Assembly (NCBI GenBank): GCA_902624075.1
Contig: CACNWC010000001.1
Span: 62,001-126,000 of the forward strand
DNA from: an uncultured Pelagibacteraceae bacterium
Lineage (GTDB): Bacteria; Pseudomonadota; Alphaproteobacteria; Pelagibacterales; Pelagibacteraceae
Reading direction: 5' to 3'
DNA length: 64,000 nt
A program made the translations under genes and the position numbers. How positions within the stretch are numbered: position 1 is the stretch's first letter; each line of letters opens with the position of its first letter. Positions 29,239 through 37,943 of this stretch are shown here, in pieces. The notes below the pieces were generated by a model. That model was not told where the DNA came from and ran no database searches. It worked only from the letters and a program-made list of their open reading frames with translations.

Positions 29239-30573
29239 TTATTTTCCAATACAAAAATCGTTGAAAATACTACCTAATATCTCCTCTACATCAACTTTTC
29301 CAACAATCATGCCCAACTGTCTGGTTGCTAATCTCAAATCCTCAGCTGCTTTATCAAAATCCTTTTTATCATTTTTATCCAAAAAATTTTTCAAATAATT
29401 TGCACATTGAACTAAATGTTGTCTATGTCTTTCTCTAGTAATTAAAATATCCTCTTCAGTTACAAATTTATTTTTTAATGAATTTTTAATTTTTAAAATT
29501 AAATCATCTATATTTGAATTATCTTTTATTGATATCAAAACGTGATTTAGATTAAGAATTTTTGGATCTAATTTTTTTTTTAGCAAATCAGATTTATTCA
29601 CGACTAAAATAGCATCATTTTTTAACAAATCAGTCAAAAACCCGCTTAAATCAATGTTTTTAGCGTCAACTACTACTAATTTTAAATCAGCATTTTCAGC
29701 TTTTTTGAGAGATAATCTAATTCCTTTCTTCTCTATTTCATCTTTTGAGTTTCTTATACCTGCAGTGTCCGAAAGAATAACTGGATAACCATCAATGTTT
29801 AAGTGTGTCTCAACAACATCGCGTGTCGTACCAGCGATTTCAGAAACTATTGCAACTTCCCTATTCGACAAATTATTTAATAAACTAGATTTGCCTGCAT
29901 TAGTTGGCCCTACGATTGCAATCTTAAAACCTTCGCGTATTATTTCTCCAATCTTTTGATCATTCAAAATTTTATTAATCTGATTAAATATATTTAATGT
30001 GTCATCTTTTATTTTTTTTATATTTTCCTCTGGTAGATCTTCCTCGGGAAAATCTATTTTCGCTTCAATAAATGATAAAATTTTCAATAATTTTTCTCTT
30101 AATTCATTAAACTTCTCTGAAGATTTGCCTTTCATTATTTTTACTGCTTGTAATCTTTGGATTTCAGTTTCAGCTGTTATTAAATCAGCGATACTTTCTG
30201 CTTTTAATAAATTTATCTTCCCATTTTGAAAAGCAAGCTTAGTGAATTCTCCAGGTTCCGCTAATCGACAATTTTTCATTTTTGAAATCTCATTTTGGAC
30301 TGCTAAAACACCCGCCTTACCTCCATGAATATGGATTTCGGCCATATCTTCACCAGTATAGCTCTCAGGCCCAGGAAACCATAAAATTATACCTTCATCG
30401 ATCAGCTCAGAAGTGTTGATATTGTTTATTTTCCGAAGGGTAGCCACTCTTGGCTCTGGAATTTCTTTTCCTGTGAGAGATTTAATCACTTTTGAAGCCT
30501 CTAATCCTGAAACTCTAATTATTGCAACGCCGGAAACACCAGGGCCTGATGATAGAGCAAAAATTGTCATCAA
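29239..30573 (-). CDS. mnmE: tRNA modification GTPase MnmE (TrmE)
   Basis: The 444-residue protein opens with TIFALSSGPGVSGVAIIRVSG, binds tetrahydrofolate through its N-terminal domain (HIHGGKAGV) and carries a G domain (GPTNAGKSSLLN, DTAGIR, NKSDLL). It ends with the catalytic FCIGK C-terminal motif. It partners MnmG in U34 modification. The start overlaps the upstream O-GlcNAc-transferase-like gene by 4 bp, so translation may be coupled. Length and motifs are standard. Confidence 0.97.
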   Translation of the reverse strand: MMTIFALSSGPGVSGVAIIRVSGLEASKVIKSLTGKEIPEPRVATLRKINNINTSELIDEGIILWFPGPESYTGEDMAEIHIHGGKAGVLAVQNEISKMKNCRLAEPGEFTKLAFQNGKINLLKAESIADLITAETEIQRLQAVKIMKGKSSEKFNELREKLLKILSFIEAKIDFPEEDLPEENIKKIKDDTLNIFNQINKILNDQKIGEIIREGFKIAIVGPTNAGKSSLLNNLSNREVAIVSEIAGTTRDVVETHLNIDGYPVILSDTAGIRNSKDEIEKKGIRLSLKKAENADLKLVVVDAKNIDLSGFLTDLLKNDAILVVNKSDLLKKKLDPKILNLNHVLISIKDNSNIDDLILKIKNSLKNKFVTEEDILITRERHRQHLVQCANYLKNFLDKNDKKDFDKAAEDLRLATRQLGMIVGKVDVEEILGSIFNDFCIGK

Positions 30574-32216
30574 AGTGATCTTATAAGATTTGTAAAGTCT
30601 TTTGCAAATTGTTCTATATCAAACAAATATGATTTTAAAGCATTCTCTCTGAGTTTATCCCTATATTTTTTATCTACCTGGTTTCTACTTTTAATTAAAA
30701 GAGCTTTTTTGAGATAATCTTCTTCATCTTGTGCGATAAAATCATCCAATTCTAAATTTTTATTTATGCTTTCTCCACATCTTGAATTGAAGTTAAATCC
30801 TTTCATTGTTAAAACTGGCACGCCCATTAAAATTGATTGAAAACTTGTAGTTACTCCAGGATAAGGAAACGTATCTAAAGATAAATCTATATTATTAAAA
30901 CTTTCAATATGTTGTTGCGCTGTTTTTGTTCTACTCAAAATTTCTATTTTATTTAAATCAACATTTTCTTTTGCAAATTTTTCTAATAAAATTTCATTAA
31001 CTTTCTTTTCATTAAAATGTAATGAATTTTTTAATATTAATTTTGAGTTACTTTTTTGTAAAATTTTACTCCAAATCTTTATGGTATCTAAAGAAATTTT
31101 TTGGAAATTATTAAATGATCCAAATACAAAAGAACTTTTATCTTTTTTATTTATCTTAATCTCTGGTAAATTATCGGGTTTAGATAATGCATTCCAAATT
31201 TTTGGCATAAAAATGATTTTTTCAGAGTACAAATTTTCTTCTCCTTTTTTGATTAAATTTGGATCTGAAATTAAATAATCAATGTTTTTAATTCCCAATG
31301 AATTACAGTAACCTAACCACGATATTTGTATTGGAGCACATCTTGCTTTTAATATATTAATTCTATTTTTATATGTATATCCATTCAAATCTATTAAAAT
31401 ATCTAAATCTAATGATCTTATAAATTGAACTAATTTTTTATCATCAATTTGAAGAACATCGTGCCATTCATTAAAACTCAATTTTAAATCATTTGTCATT
31501 TGATCGTGCTGATGTGTTTCTAAATTACTAATTGCAATTAATTCAATTTCATCTTTATCAAGATTTTTAATTAAACCATCTAAAAAAAGGGCAACAGAAT
31601 GATATTTAAAATCTGCGGATAAAAAGGCAATTTTTAATTTTTTATTATTATTTTTAGTTTTTTTAAATTCATCTACATCTATTTTTAAAGTTTGATCAAA
31701 ATTTTTACAAAAATCTAAATATTTTTTTTGATCAATTTCACGATGATAATTCATGCCAGCTAAAAAACTTGACCAAATACCTACAAAATTTGGACTTATA
31801 TTGACTAATTTTTCGTAATAATAAGTTGATTCACGCATGTTGTTGTAAAAAAAATTCATTTTTGCTAATCCTTCTAATATTTTTGGATCATCATTATTTT
31901 TTTTATATTCACTAATGAGATGTTTTTCTAAATACTCAAAATTTATTGCCTTTATGCTTACTAAAATTAAATTATAAAAAGCATCTCTATTAGATTGATC
32001 CTCAGAATAAATTTTGTTAAAGCAAAAAGCAGAAATTTTAAAATCTTTTATTGTGGAATTTTTATTTAAAGCTTTAGATACAGCGTAAATATTCAAAACA
32101 TTAGTAGGTAATTCTTTAAAATCTCCAAGACTTTCAATAAAAAAATCTAATTCTGAAAATTTTTTTTCTTCGAAAAGTTTTTTTAATTTAATTTTTTGAT
32201 CCGTTGATAAGATCAT
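30570..32216 (-). CDS. GT41 (O-GlcNAc transferase/SPINDLY-like) glycosyltransferase with TPR-like N-terminus
   Basis: The 548-residue protein has a helical TPR-like N-terminal half (about residues 1-170). A GT41 catalytic domain follows with KIAFLSADFKYHSVALFLDG (presumed base His), RCAPIQISWLGYCNSLGI, the FGSFNNFQKIS lysine segment, and DTFPYPGVTTSFQSILMGVP with TMKGFNFNSRCGESI. GT41 enzymes move a sugar (usually GlcNAc) from UDP-sugar to Ser/Thr of proteins or to other acceptors. No signal peptide is seen. It lies between rho and mnmE with a 7-bp gap and 4-bp overlap. Acceptor and exact sugar are unknown. Confidence 0.82.
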   Translation of the reverse strand: MILSTDQKIKLKKLFEEKKFSELDFFIESLGDFKELPTNVLNIYAVSKALNKNSTIKDFKISAFCFNKIYSEDQSNRDAFYNLILVSIKAINFEYLEKHLISEYKKNNDDPKILEGLAKMNFFYNNMRESTYYYEKLVNISPNFVGIWSSFLAGMNYHREIDQKKYLDFCKNFDQTLKIDVDEFKKTKNNNKKLKIAFLSADFKYHSVALFLDGLIKNLDKDEIELIAISNLETHQHDQMTNDLKLSFNEWHDVLQIDDKKLVQFIRSLDLDILIDLNGYTYKNRINILKARCAPIQISWLGYCNSLGIKNIDYLISDPNLIKKGEENLYSEKIIFMPKIWNALSKPDNLPEIKINKKDKSSFVFGSFNNFQKISLDTIKIWSKILQKSNSKLILKNSLHFNEKKVNEILLEKFAKENVDLNKIEILSRTKTAQQHIESFNNIDLSLDTFPYPGVTTSFQSILMGVPVLTMKGFNFNSRCGESINKNLELDDFIAQDEEDYLKKALLIKSRNQVDKKYRDKLRENALKSYLFDIEQFAKDFTNLIRSL

Positions 32217-32223
32217 TTAGAAT

Positions 32224-33492
32224 TTAAGCAGGCTTATTCATGGAATTAAAAAATTCAGCATTATTTTTTGTATCTTTTAATTTAGAGCTGATAAATTCAA
32301 TTGCATCCATTGTGCCCATCGGAGCTATAATTCTTCTCAAAACATTCATTTTTTGAAGATCATTTTTATCAAACAACAATTCTTCTCTTCTGGTTCCTGA
32401 TTTAGTAATATCTATTGCAGGATATATTCTTTTATCTGCAATTTTTCTATCAAGAACAGTCTCGCTATTTCCTGTTCCTTTAAATTCCTCAAAAATTACT
32501 TCATCCATTCTACTTCCTGTATCAATCAATGCAGTCGAAATGATAGTTAAAGAACCACCTTCTTCAATATTCCTTGCAGCACCAAAAAATCTTTTGGGTC
32601 TTTGTAGCGCATTAGCATCAACACCACCTGTTAAAACTTTACCCGAACTTGGTATAACGGCGTTATATGCTCTTCCCAATCTTGTTATTGAGTCCAAAAG
32701 TATTACTACATCTTTTTTGTGTTCAGTTAATCTTTTGGCTTTTTCAATAACCATCTCGGCTACTGCCACATGACGTTGGGCTGGTTCATCAAACGTAGAG
32801 CTTATAACCTCACCTTTTACAGTTCTTTGCATGTCAGTAACCTCTTCGGGACGCTCATCAATCAACAACACAATTAAATAACATTCTGGATAGTTTTTTG
32901 CTATCGAGTTAGCAATACTTTGTAAGATCATTGTTTTTCCCGCCTTTGGTGGAGATATTATGATTGATCTTTGTCCCTTACCAATTGGGCTCACAAGATC
33001 TATCAACCTAGGTGTTAAATCTGGTTTTTTTTCTGTTTTAGTGACCTCTACTTCCATTACTAACTGTTTGTCTGGATAAAGAGGAGTTAAGTTATCAAAT
33101 GCAATTTTATGTCTAGACTTTTCTGGTTCTTCGAAATTAATTTTGCTTACTTGTAATAATGCGAAATATCTTTCACCTTCCTTCGGAGCTCTTACTGGTC
33201 CTTCTACAGTGTCTCCTGTTCTCAACCCAAATTTTCTTATTTGGCTTGGACTTACATAAATATCATCTGGTCCTGGCAGATAGTTAGATTCCATTGCTCT
33301 TAGGAAGCCAAATCCATCCTGTAACAATTGCAATACTCCGGCACCTGTAATTTCTTCCTTTTCAGCAACTTTTTTTAAAATTGCAAATAAGATTTCTTGT
33401 TTTCTGAGTGTACTAGCATTTTCAATGCCAAGTTCCTCGGCCTGAGTAATAAGCTGTTCAGATGATTTTAGTTTTAGTTCTTGAATGTTCAT
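32224..33492 (-). CDS. rho: Transcription termination factor Rho
   Basis: The 422-residue protein contains the N-terminal RNA-binding domain ([33 protein letters not shown]), Walker A ([15 protein letters not shown]) and Walker B ([16 protein letters not shown]). The [21 protein letters not shown] segment and [20 protein letters not shown]-loop regions are also present. Rho is a hexameric RNA helicase that ends transcription. Given how few hairpin terminators are visible, Rho may carry much of the termination load. A palindrome lies 9 bp upstream of its ATG. Confidence 0.98.
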   Translation of the reverse strand: MNIQELKLKSSEQLITQAEELGIENASTLRKQEILFAILKKVAEKEEITGAGVLQLLQDGFGFLRAMESNYLPGPDDIYVSPSQIRKFGLRTGDTVEGPVRAPKEGERYFALLQVSKINFEEPEKSRHKIAFDNLTPLYPDKQLVMEVEVTKTEKKPDLTPRLIDLVSPIGKGQRSIIISPPKAGKTMILQSIANSIAKNYPECYLIVLLIDERPEEVTDMQRTVKGEVISSTFDEPAQRHVAVAEMVIEKAKRLTEHKKDVVILLDSITRLGRAYNAVIPSSGKVLTGGVDANALQRPKRFFGAARNIEEGGSLTIISTALIDTGSRMDEVIFEEFKGTGNSETVLDRKIADKRIYPAIDITKSGTRREELLFDKNDLQKMNVLRRIIAPMGTMDAIEFISSKLKDTKNNAEFFNSMNKPA

Positions 33493-33500
33493 GATTTAAA

Positions 33501-33520
33501 ATTATTAAGGACTTAATAAT
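33501..33520 (-). promoter_or_regulatory. Palindrome upstream of rho
   Basis: ATTATTAAG and CTTAATAAT (9-bp arms, 2-bp centre) form a perfect inverted repeat ending 9 bp before the rho ATG at 33492. It may be a protein-binding site or a leader hairpin. A TTGTAA / TATATT pair spaced 16 bp (about 33525-33552, minus strand) could be the promoter. Function unproven. Confidence 0.35.
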
Positions 33521-33616
33521 GATGATAATATATATACTATTACAACTTTTACAAGAGTGTTCCAACAATTTTGAATAATCTAAAAATATAACGTTTTTAG
33601 CCTTTTTTAAGATAAT

Positions 33617-34135
33617 TTAGGTTAATTCTCGAGCAAATTCATCTACTTTTGACCAGTCTGTAAATTCGTAAGATTGTGATGTGTCTGTAGGACCGTTTGT
33701 TAAAAACATAATAAATTTAATGACATATTTGTCAAAAAAACCATAATTTGGATAATCTACTCTACCAGCAAACACACCAATTTTTTTTGGTTTCCAATTA
33801 GAGATCTTTAGAAATTTTTTAATATAAGGATTGGTCTCAGGGGTATTTTTTTCTGGTTTTCTAGCAACAACATTTACTGAAAAAAAAATGCTTTGTTTTT
33901 GATCTAATACACTTTTATTAATGGTAATAAATTTATAAAGTTTTTTAGAATGTTTCCCATATCTAATACTTGCTCCAATAATGATTTTATTAAAGCTAGA
34001 TAAATCAATCTTTGTTGCCTCATCCAAAGATATGATTTTAATGTCATTTTTGCTATTTAAAAAATTTGATATTCGTCTACAAATAGTTTCTGTATGGCCA
34101 TCTGTTGTAGAATAAATTATCAAAGTATTGCACAT
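33617..34135 (-). CDS. hemG: Menaquinone-type protoporphyrinogen oxidase HemG
   Basis: The 172-residue flavodoxin-fold protein matches E. coli HemG along its whole length: LIIYSTTDGHTETI (FMN phosphate loop), IIGASIRYGKHSKKL, the HemG-specific long loop SVNVVARKPEKNTPETNPY, FAGRVDYPNYGFFDKYVIKF and the TDW near the end. HemG oxidises protoporphyrinogen IX to protoporphyrin IX. It stands between rho and hemH in the hemE-hemH-hemG order, where many Alphaproteobacteria have the unrelated hemJ. An FMN flavodoxin is excluded by the long loop. Confidence 0.95.
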   Translation of the reverse strand: MCNTLIIYSTTDGHTETICRRISNFLNSKNDIKIISLDEATKIDLSSFNKIIIGASIRYGKHSKKLYKFITINKSVLDQKQSIFFSVNVVARKPEKNTPETNPYIKKFLKISNWKPKKIGVFAGRVDYPNYGFFDKYVIKFIMFLTNGPTDTSQSYEFTDWSKVDEFARELT

Positions 34136-34144
34136 ATAAAGATA

Positions 34145-35257
34145 CTAGGTTTTGTTCATTACTAGTTCTGGCATTTCTTGGTAATATTTATTATCAAGTT
34201 TATACTCTATGTCCTCTTTGTCCTGCGCTGAACCTTCTGCTTGAGTAAAAGTATACTTTGCAAAGTCTTTACACCAATTTTTGTTTGTATTTAAACATTC
34301 TACGGGATAAATATTGCCACCTAAATCTTTTGCTTCATTTACTAGTTCATGGCCCAATTCATCAGTAGTCTCTAAACAATCAGCGACAAAGCTAGGCGAG
34401 TATATTGCGATTTCTTTTTTCCCCTCTGAAATTAATTTTTTAACCACATCTTCAGTATAAGGTGTTATCCATTCTTCAGATCCGAAACGACTTTGGAAAC
34501 TCATAAAACATTGATTTGGTTTAATATTTTTTAAATTTTTGGTGATTAAACAAAAAGTTTCGAAGCAATGGCGGTAGTAATCGTCCCCTTTGTTTACAAT
34601 TCTTCTTTTTTGCATTCCATGAAAGGTTATTATTAAACTGTCAATATTCTTCCCTTTTTTTTTTAACTCCTCTAATTTAGCATCAACCTGATTAACTGAA
34701 TTATCAATAAAAGCATGGGTTCTATGAAAGTTTGTTATTACTTCAAAAGTGGGTATCTTTACTCTTTTAGAAATTTCTTTTGCTAGCGCATCTATACCGG
34801 AAGCTATTGTGCTTTCAGAATATTGTGGAAACATTGGTATTACTAAAAGTTTTGTAGCCCCAATACCTTTCTTTAAATCTTCCTCCCAGCTATCATAAAC
34901 TTCATTCACATATGGAGGAGATAGCAAAAAAGCATGATTTACTTCGACATAACCTTCTGGGTCTATTTTTTTTAATTCTTCACTTACGTTGTTTGTAAAA
35001 TCTCTTGTATTAGTAATTAATGGAAAGCTTTCACCATCCCAAATTCTTGCATATAACTTTGCAGATTTGCGCGGTCTAAAAGGTAATACAAAACAATTTA
35101 AAATTATTTTCCAAAGCCAAGGATTAATATCAACAACTCTTGGATCTCCTAAAAATTTTCGAAGGTATTTTCTCAAAGCCTTAGGAGTAGGTTCTGATGG
35201 TGATCCGAGTTGTACAAATACCACCTTCGTTTTTCTTTTTGGGTGTGTATAATCCAT
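34145..35257 (-). CDS. hemH: Ferrochelatase HemH
   Basis: The 370-residue protein shows the ferrochelatase signatures VVFVQLGSPSEPTPKALRKY near the start, IPMFPQYSEST, a SLIITFHGMQKRR motif containing the catalytic His, and SFQSRFGSEEWITPYTE. It also has the SPSFVADCLETTDELG segment. The enzyme inserts Fe2+ into protoporphyrin IX to make protoheme. Length is normal, with an extra charged C-terminal tail. It lies 1 bp from hemE and 9 bp from hemG in a heme operon. Confidence 0.96.
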   Translation of the reverse strand: MDYTHPKRKTKVVFVQLGSPSEPTPKALRKYLRKFLGDPRVVDINPWLWKIILNCFVLPFRPRKSAKLYARIWDGESFPLITNTRDFTNNVSEELKKIDPEGYVEVNHAFLLSPPYVNEVYDSWEEDLKKGIGATKLLVIPMFPQYSESTIASGIDALAKEISKRVKIPTFEVITNFHRTHAFIDNSVNQVDAKLEELKKKGKNIDSLIITFHGMQKRRIVNKGDDYYRHCFETFCLITKNLKNIKPNQCFMSFQSRFGSEEWITPYTEDVVKKLISEGKKEIAIYSPSFVADCLETTDELGHELVNEAKDLGGNIYPVECLNTNKNWCKDFAKYTFTQAEGSAQDKEDIEYKLDNKYYQEMPELVMNKT

Positions 35258-35258
35258 A

Positions 35259-36260
35259 TTAATAATCTTTCACCATTTTTACTAAATAATCCATTTTATC
35301 AGGTTCTGTCTCTGGTAAAACTCCATGTCCTAAATTGAAAATATAAGGATGATCTTTAAATATATCCAGGTATCTTTTTGCCTCTTTTTTTATAATTTCT
35401 TTATCAGTTAATAGAATCTTGGGATCCAATCCTCCTTGAACTGGTATTTTTATTTCTTTTCTAATTATTAAAGGATCAACATCATAATCTATACAAATAG
35501 TGCTGGGTTTTATAATTTCACAATAATTTTTGTAATCTTTAATTCCTCTAGGAAAACATATAACAGGAACATTAAGTGATTTAGTAAATTCTACTAAAGA
35601 TGAAGTTGGATTATAGATATATTTATAAAAATCTTTTTCTTTTAATAATCCTGCCCAACTATCAAAAATTTGAATAATTTGTGCTCCATTATCAACTTGA
35701 TATTTAATATGAATCTTTAAAAATTTATCTAATATATTCAATGTTTCTCTGATCATTATTTCATCATCAAAAAAATTATCCACCAACTTCAATTTAGGAG
35801 ATTGTCTATTAATCATATAAACCAATAAAGTCCAAGGTGCGCCCACGAAACCTATAGTATCTTTGTTTTTTACCATTTCATTATTACTAACTAATTTCAA
35901 TGATTCATAAACTTCATATATATTTTTTACAAAATCGACTTCATTTAATTTTGAAATTTCATTCAAATTTAGTTCTCCTAACAGCGGTCCGAAATCCTTT
36001 TTGAATTCTACTTTTTGACCCAAGCCATAAGGTAACATTAAAATATCAGAAAAAATTATAGCAGCATCTAATTCAAATCTTTTTAAAGGCTGAAGTGTAA
36101 TTTCAGAAGATAACTTCTTGTTTAAACATAATTTTATAAAATCAGGATTTTTTTTTCTAATTTCTCTAAATTCTGGTAAGTATCTCCCAGCTTGTCTCAT
36201 TATCCATATAGGATTAATGTTAGTTTTATTTTTGTATATTACTTCTCTTATTGGTGACAT
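35259..36260 (-). CDS. hemE: Uroporphyrinogen decarboxylase HemE
   Basis: The 333-residue protein has the family start INPIWIMRQAGRYLPEFRE. It also shows AAIIFSDILMLPYGLG, GFVGAPWTLLVYMI, and the PVQGGLDPKILL and FNLGHGVLPETEPDK C-terminal elements. It decarboxylates the four acetate side chains of uroporphyrinogen III to give coproporphyrinogen III. It is the first gene of the leftward heme-rho-mnmE block. Its start faces the putative origin, as hemE does in Caulobacter. Confidence 0.97.
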   Translation of the reverse strand: MSPIREVIYKNKTNINPIWIMRQAGRYLPEFREIRKKNPDFIKLCLNKKLSSEITLQPLKRFELDAAIIFSDILMLPYGLGQKVEFKKDFGPLLGELNLNEISKLNEVDFVKNIYEVYESLKLVSNNEMVKNKDTIGFVGAPWTLLVYMINRQSPKLKLVDNFFDDEIMIRETLNILDKFLKIHIKYQVDNGAQIIQIFDSWAGLLKEKDFYKYIYNPTSSLVEFTKSLNVPVICFPRGIKDYKNYCEIIKPSTICIDYDVDPLIIRKEIKIPVQGGLDPKILLTDKEIIKKEAKRYLDIFKDHPYIFNLGHGVLPETEPDKMDYLVKMVKDY

Positions 36261-36301
36261 ATTAATAATTAAATATAATTAATAGTATTAGTAGTATAAA
36301 T

Positions 36302-36310
36302 TGTGAATAA
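36302..36310 (-). promoter_or_regulatory. DnaA box
   Basis: TGTGAATAA reads TTATTCACA on the minus strand, an exact match to the TTATNCACA consensus for DnaA binding. It lies in the hemE-ppsR gap. Functional status is inferred from the sequence and location only. Confidence 0.7.
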
Positions 36311-36481
36311 CGATAATTAAATTTTGTAAACATTTTATGAACTACTTGTTAACATTTAGAACTTAAAAATAACAAAATATATTAGATAAATTGAAGCTAA
36401 TTAACGAAATCAACAAAAACCATATAAACTTTATACAATGTTTAAAAATGTTAATAAAAGCCTTGTTTTACAATGTAAATT

Positions 36482-36505
36482 TTAAAATGTTAAAATATTA
36501 AAATA
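36482..36505 (+). repeat. Three tandem A+T-rich 8-mers (possible DNA-unwinding element)
   Basis: TTAAAATG, TTAAAATA and TTAAAATA follow one another without a gap, then more TTAA-containing sequence up to about 36522. Such A+T-rich iterons beside DnaA boxes are typical of the part of an origin that melts first. A low-complexity chance arrangement in A+T-rich DNA is the alternative. Confidence 0.55.
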
Positions 36506-36541
36506 TGATTTAAATAATTAAAGATTACCAACAGTTTATAC

Positions 36542-37366
36542 ATGAATTATACATATCAAATATATTTAATTTCTGATTCTACGGGTGAAACTCTAGATAG
36601 AATTTTTTTAGCTATAAAAGCACAATTTCAAAACATTGATTACAAAGTTCATACATATTCTTTTACAAGAACCGAAAATCAAGTTTTAAAAATTTTAGAT
36701 GATGCTGAAAATAATAAAAATTCAGTTATTTTATATTCAATAGTTGACACCAATTTAGCAAAATATTTAGCCAACACGAGCGATAACAAAAAAATTCCAT
36801 GTTTTGGTGTATTAGGAAATTTGATACTTAGTTTTTCAAAATTATTAAATCAAAAAGCGTCTCATCAGCCAAGTGGCCAACATGTTTTAAATGATGAATA
36901 TTATAAAAGAATAGAAGCAATACAATTTACGATGAATCATGATGATGGAAATTTGGTTAAAGAAATAAGTAAATCGGACATTATATTGCTAGGAGTTAGC
37001 AGAACCAGCAAAACACCAACATCTATCTATCTGGCCAACAAAGGATTTAAAACATCAAATATACCTTTAGTTAATGAAAATTCTCTTCCTCAAACCCTTA
37101 AAGACAATCCTAAAATTTCATGTGTTGTGGGACTAAATACAGAGCCAGAAAGGTTGGCTGACATTAGAAAAAATAGAATGAATTCATTAAAAGAAACTCA
37201 AAATAAATCTTATACCAGTTTAGAAAAAATAAAAAAGGAAGTGGAAGATGCCAAAAAAACTTTTAGAAAATATAAATGGCCAATGATTGATGTAACAAGA
37301 AAATCAGTTGAAGAAACGGCAGCTTCAATTATAAAAATTTACGAAATATACAAACAGAATGGTTAA
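36542..37366 (+). CDS. ppsR: Pyruvate,phosphate dikinase / PEP synthetase regulatory protein (DUF299)
   Basis: The 274-residue protein starts with YLISDSTGETLDRIFLA and has the P-loop LLGVSRTSKTPTSIYLANKG near residue 150, both typical of the family. These bifunctional enzymes phosphorylate (from ADP) and dephosphorylate a Thr in PPDK or PEP synthetase, switching gluconeogenic flux. In Alphaproteobacteria this gene lies beside the origin and upstream of maf and aroE, as here. The start overlaps the end of the putative oriC with no clear Shine-Dalgarno. It overlaps maf by 8 bp. Confidence 0.93.
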   Translation: MNYTYQIYLISDSTGETLDRIFLAIKAQFQNIDYKVHTYSFTRTENQVLKILDDAENNKNSVILYSIVDTNLAKYLANTSDNKKIPCFGVLGNLILSFSKLLNQKASHQPSGQHVLNDEYYKRIEAIQFTMNHDDGNLVKEISKSDIILLGVSRTSKTPTSIYLANKGFKTSNIPLVNENSLPQTLKDNPKISCVVGLNTEPERLADIRKNRMNSLKETQNKSYTSLEKIKKEVEDAKKTFRKYKWPMIDVTRKSVEETAASIIKIYEIYKQNG

Positions 37367-37943
37367 AATTATTCTTGCCTCCAAAAGTAAAGTAAGAAAA
37401 GAAATACTTGATAAAAATAATATAATCACTCAAGTTGAACCATCAAATGTAGATGAGAATGTAATTAAAGAAAGTTTATTAAAAGAGAAAGCTTCGCCTG
37501 AAATAATTTCAAAAAATTTAGCTGAATTAAAAGCAAATAAAATTAGTCAAAAAAATTATAATTCTTTAGTTCTGGGTGCTGATAGCGTAATTGATCTAGA
37601 AGGTGAGCTAATATCAAAACCCAATAATAGAGAAGAAGCAATAAATATTTTAAAAAAATTAAATGGAAAAAAACACAATTTAGTCAGTTCAGTTTGTATC
37701 TCTAAAAATGGCTCTATGATTTGGAACTATACTGATAAAGCAACATTAACAATGAAAAATATGTCAGAAAATGAATTAACCAATTATTTATCTAAAATAA
37801 GTGATGAAAAATTATATGCGTACAATGTTTATCAAATAGAAGGAGAAGGAAAAAATTTGTTTTCTAAAATTGAGGGAGATGAAAATACAATTATGGGCTT
37901 GCCAATTAAAAAAATAAGAGAATACTTGGATAATTTAATATGA
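37359..37943 (+). CDS. maf: Maf-type nucleoside triphosphate pyrophosphatase
   Basis: The 194-residue protein has the Maf layout: ILASKSKVRKEIL at the start (usual ASxSxxRxxIL), VLGADSVIDLEGELISKP with the catalytic Asp, and a C-terminal GLPIKKIREYL. Maf proteins hydrolyse non-canonical or selected nucleotides to monophosphates and are linked to cell division. The gene is coupled to ppsR (8-bp overlap) and aroE (4-bp overlap) as part of a rightward operon. Confidence 0.93.
   Translation: MVKIILASKSKVRKEILDKNNIITQVEPSNVDENVIKESLLKEKASPEIISKNLAELKANKISQKNYNSLVLGADSVIDLEGELISKPNNREEAINILKKLNGKKHNLVSSVCISKNGSMIWNYTDKATLTMKNMSENELTNYLSKISDEKLYAYNVYQIEGEGKNLFSKIEGDENTIMGLPIKKIREYLDNLI

Larger units (their letters stand above)
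36261..36541. other. oriC: Putative chromosomal replication origin (oriC)
   Basis: This 281-bp A+T-rich gap lies between leftward hemE and rightward ppsR, where the origin of Caulobacter and several other Alphaproteobacteria lies (hemE beside Cori). A perfect DnaA box TTATTCACA is at 36302-36310 (minus strand), and TTATACA-type boxes occur near 36430 and 36536. Three tandem 8-mers (TTAAAATG, TTAAAATA, TTAAAATA at 36482-36505) resemble a DNA-unwinding element. Flanking genes run away from the gap, and parS and parAB lie within 12 kb. GC skew and DnaA binding were not computed. Confidence 0.72.

Noticed and set aside
36542..36570. TTATACAT boxes overlapping the ppsR start as strong DnaA sites
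   Set aside because: They differ from the consensus at one or two positions and the reading frame of ppsR constrains the sequence, so they are only listed as weak near-matches.
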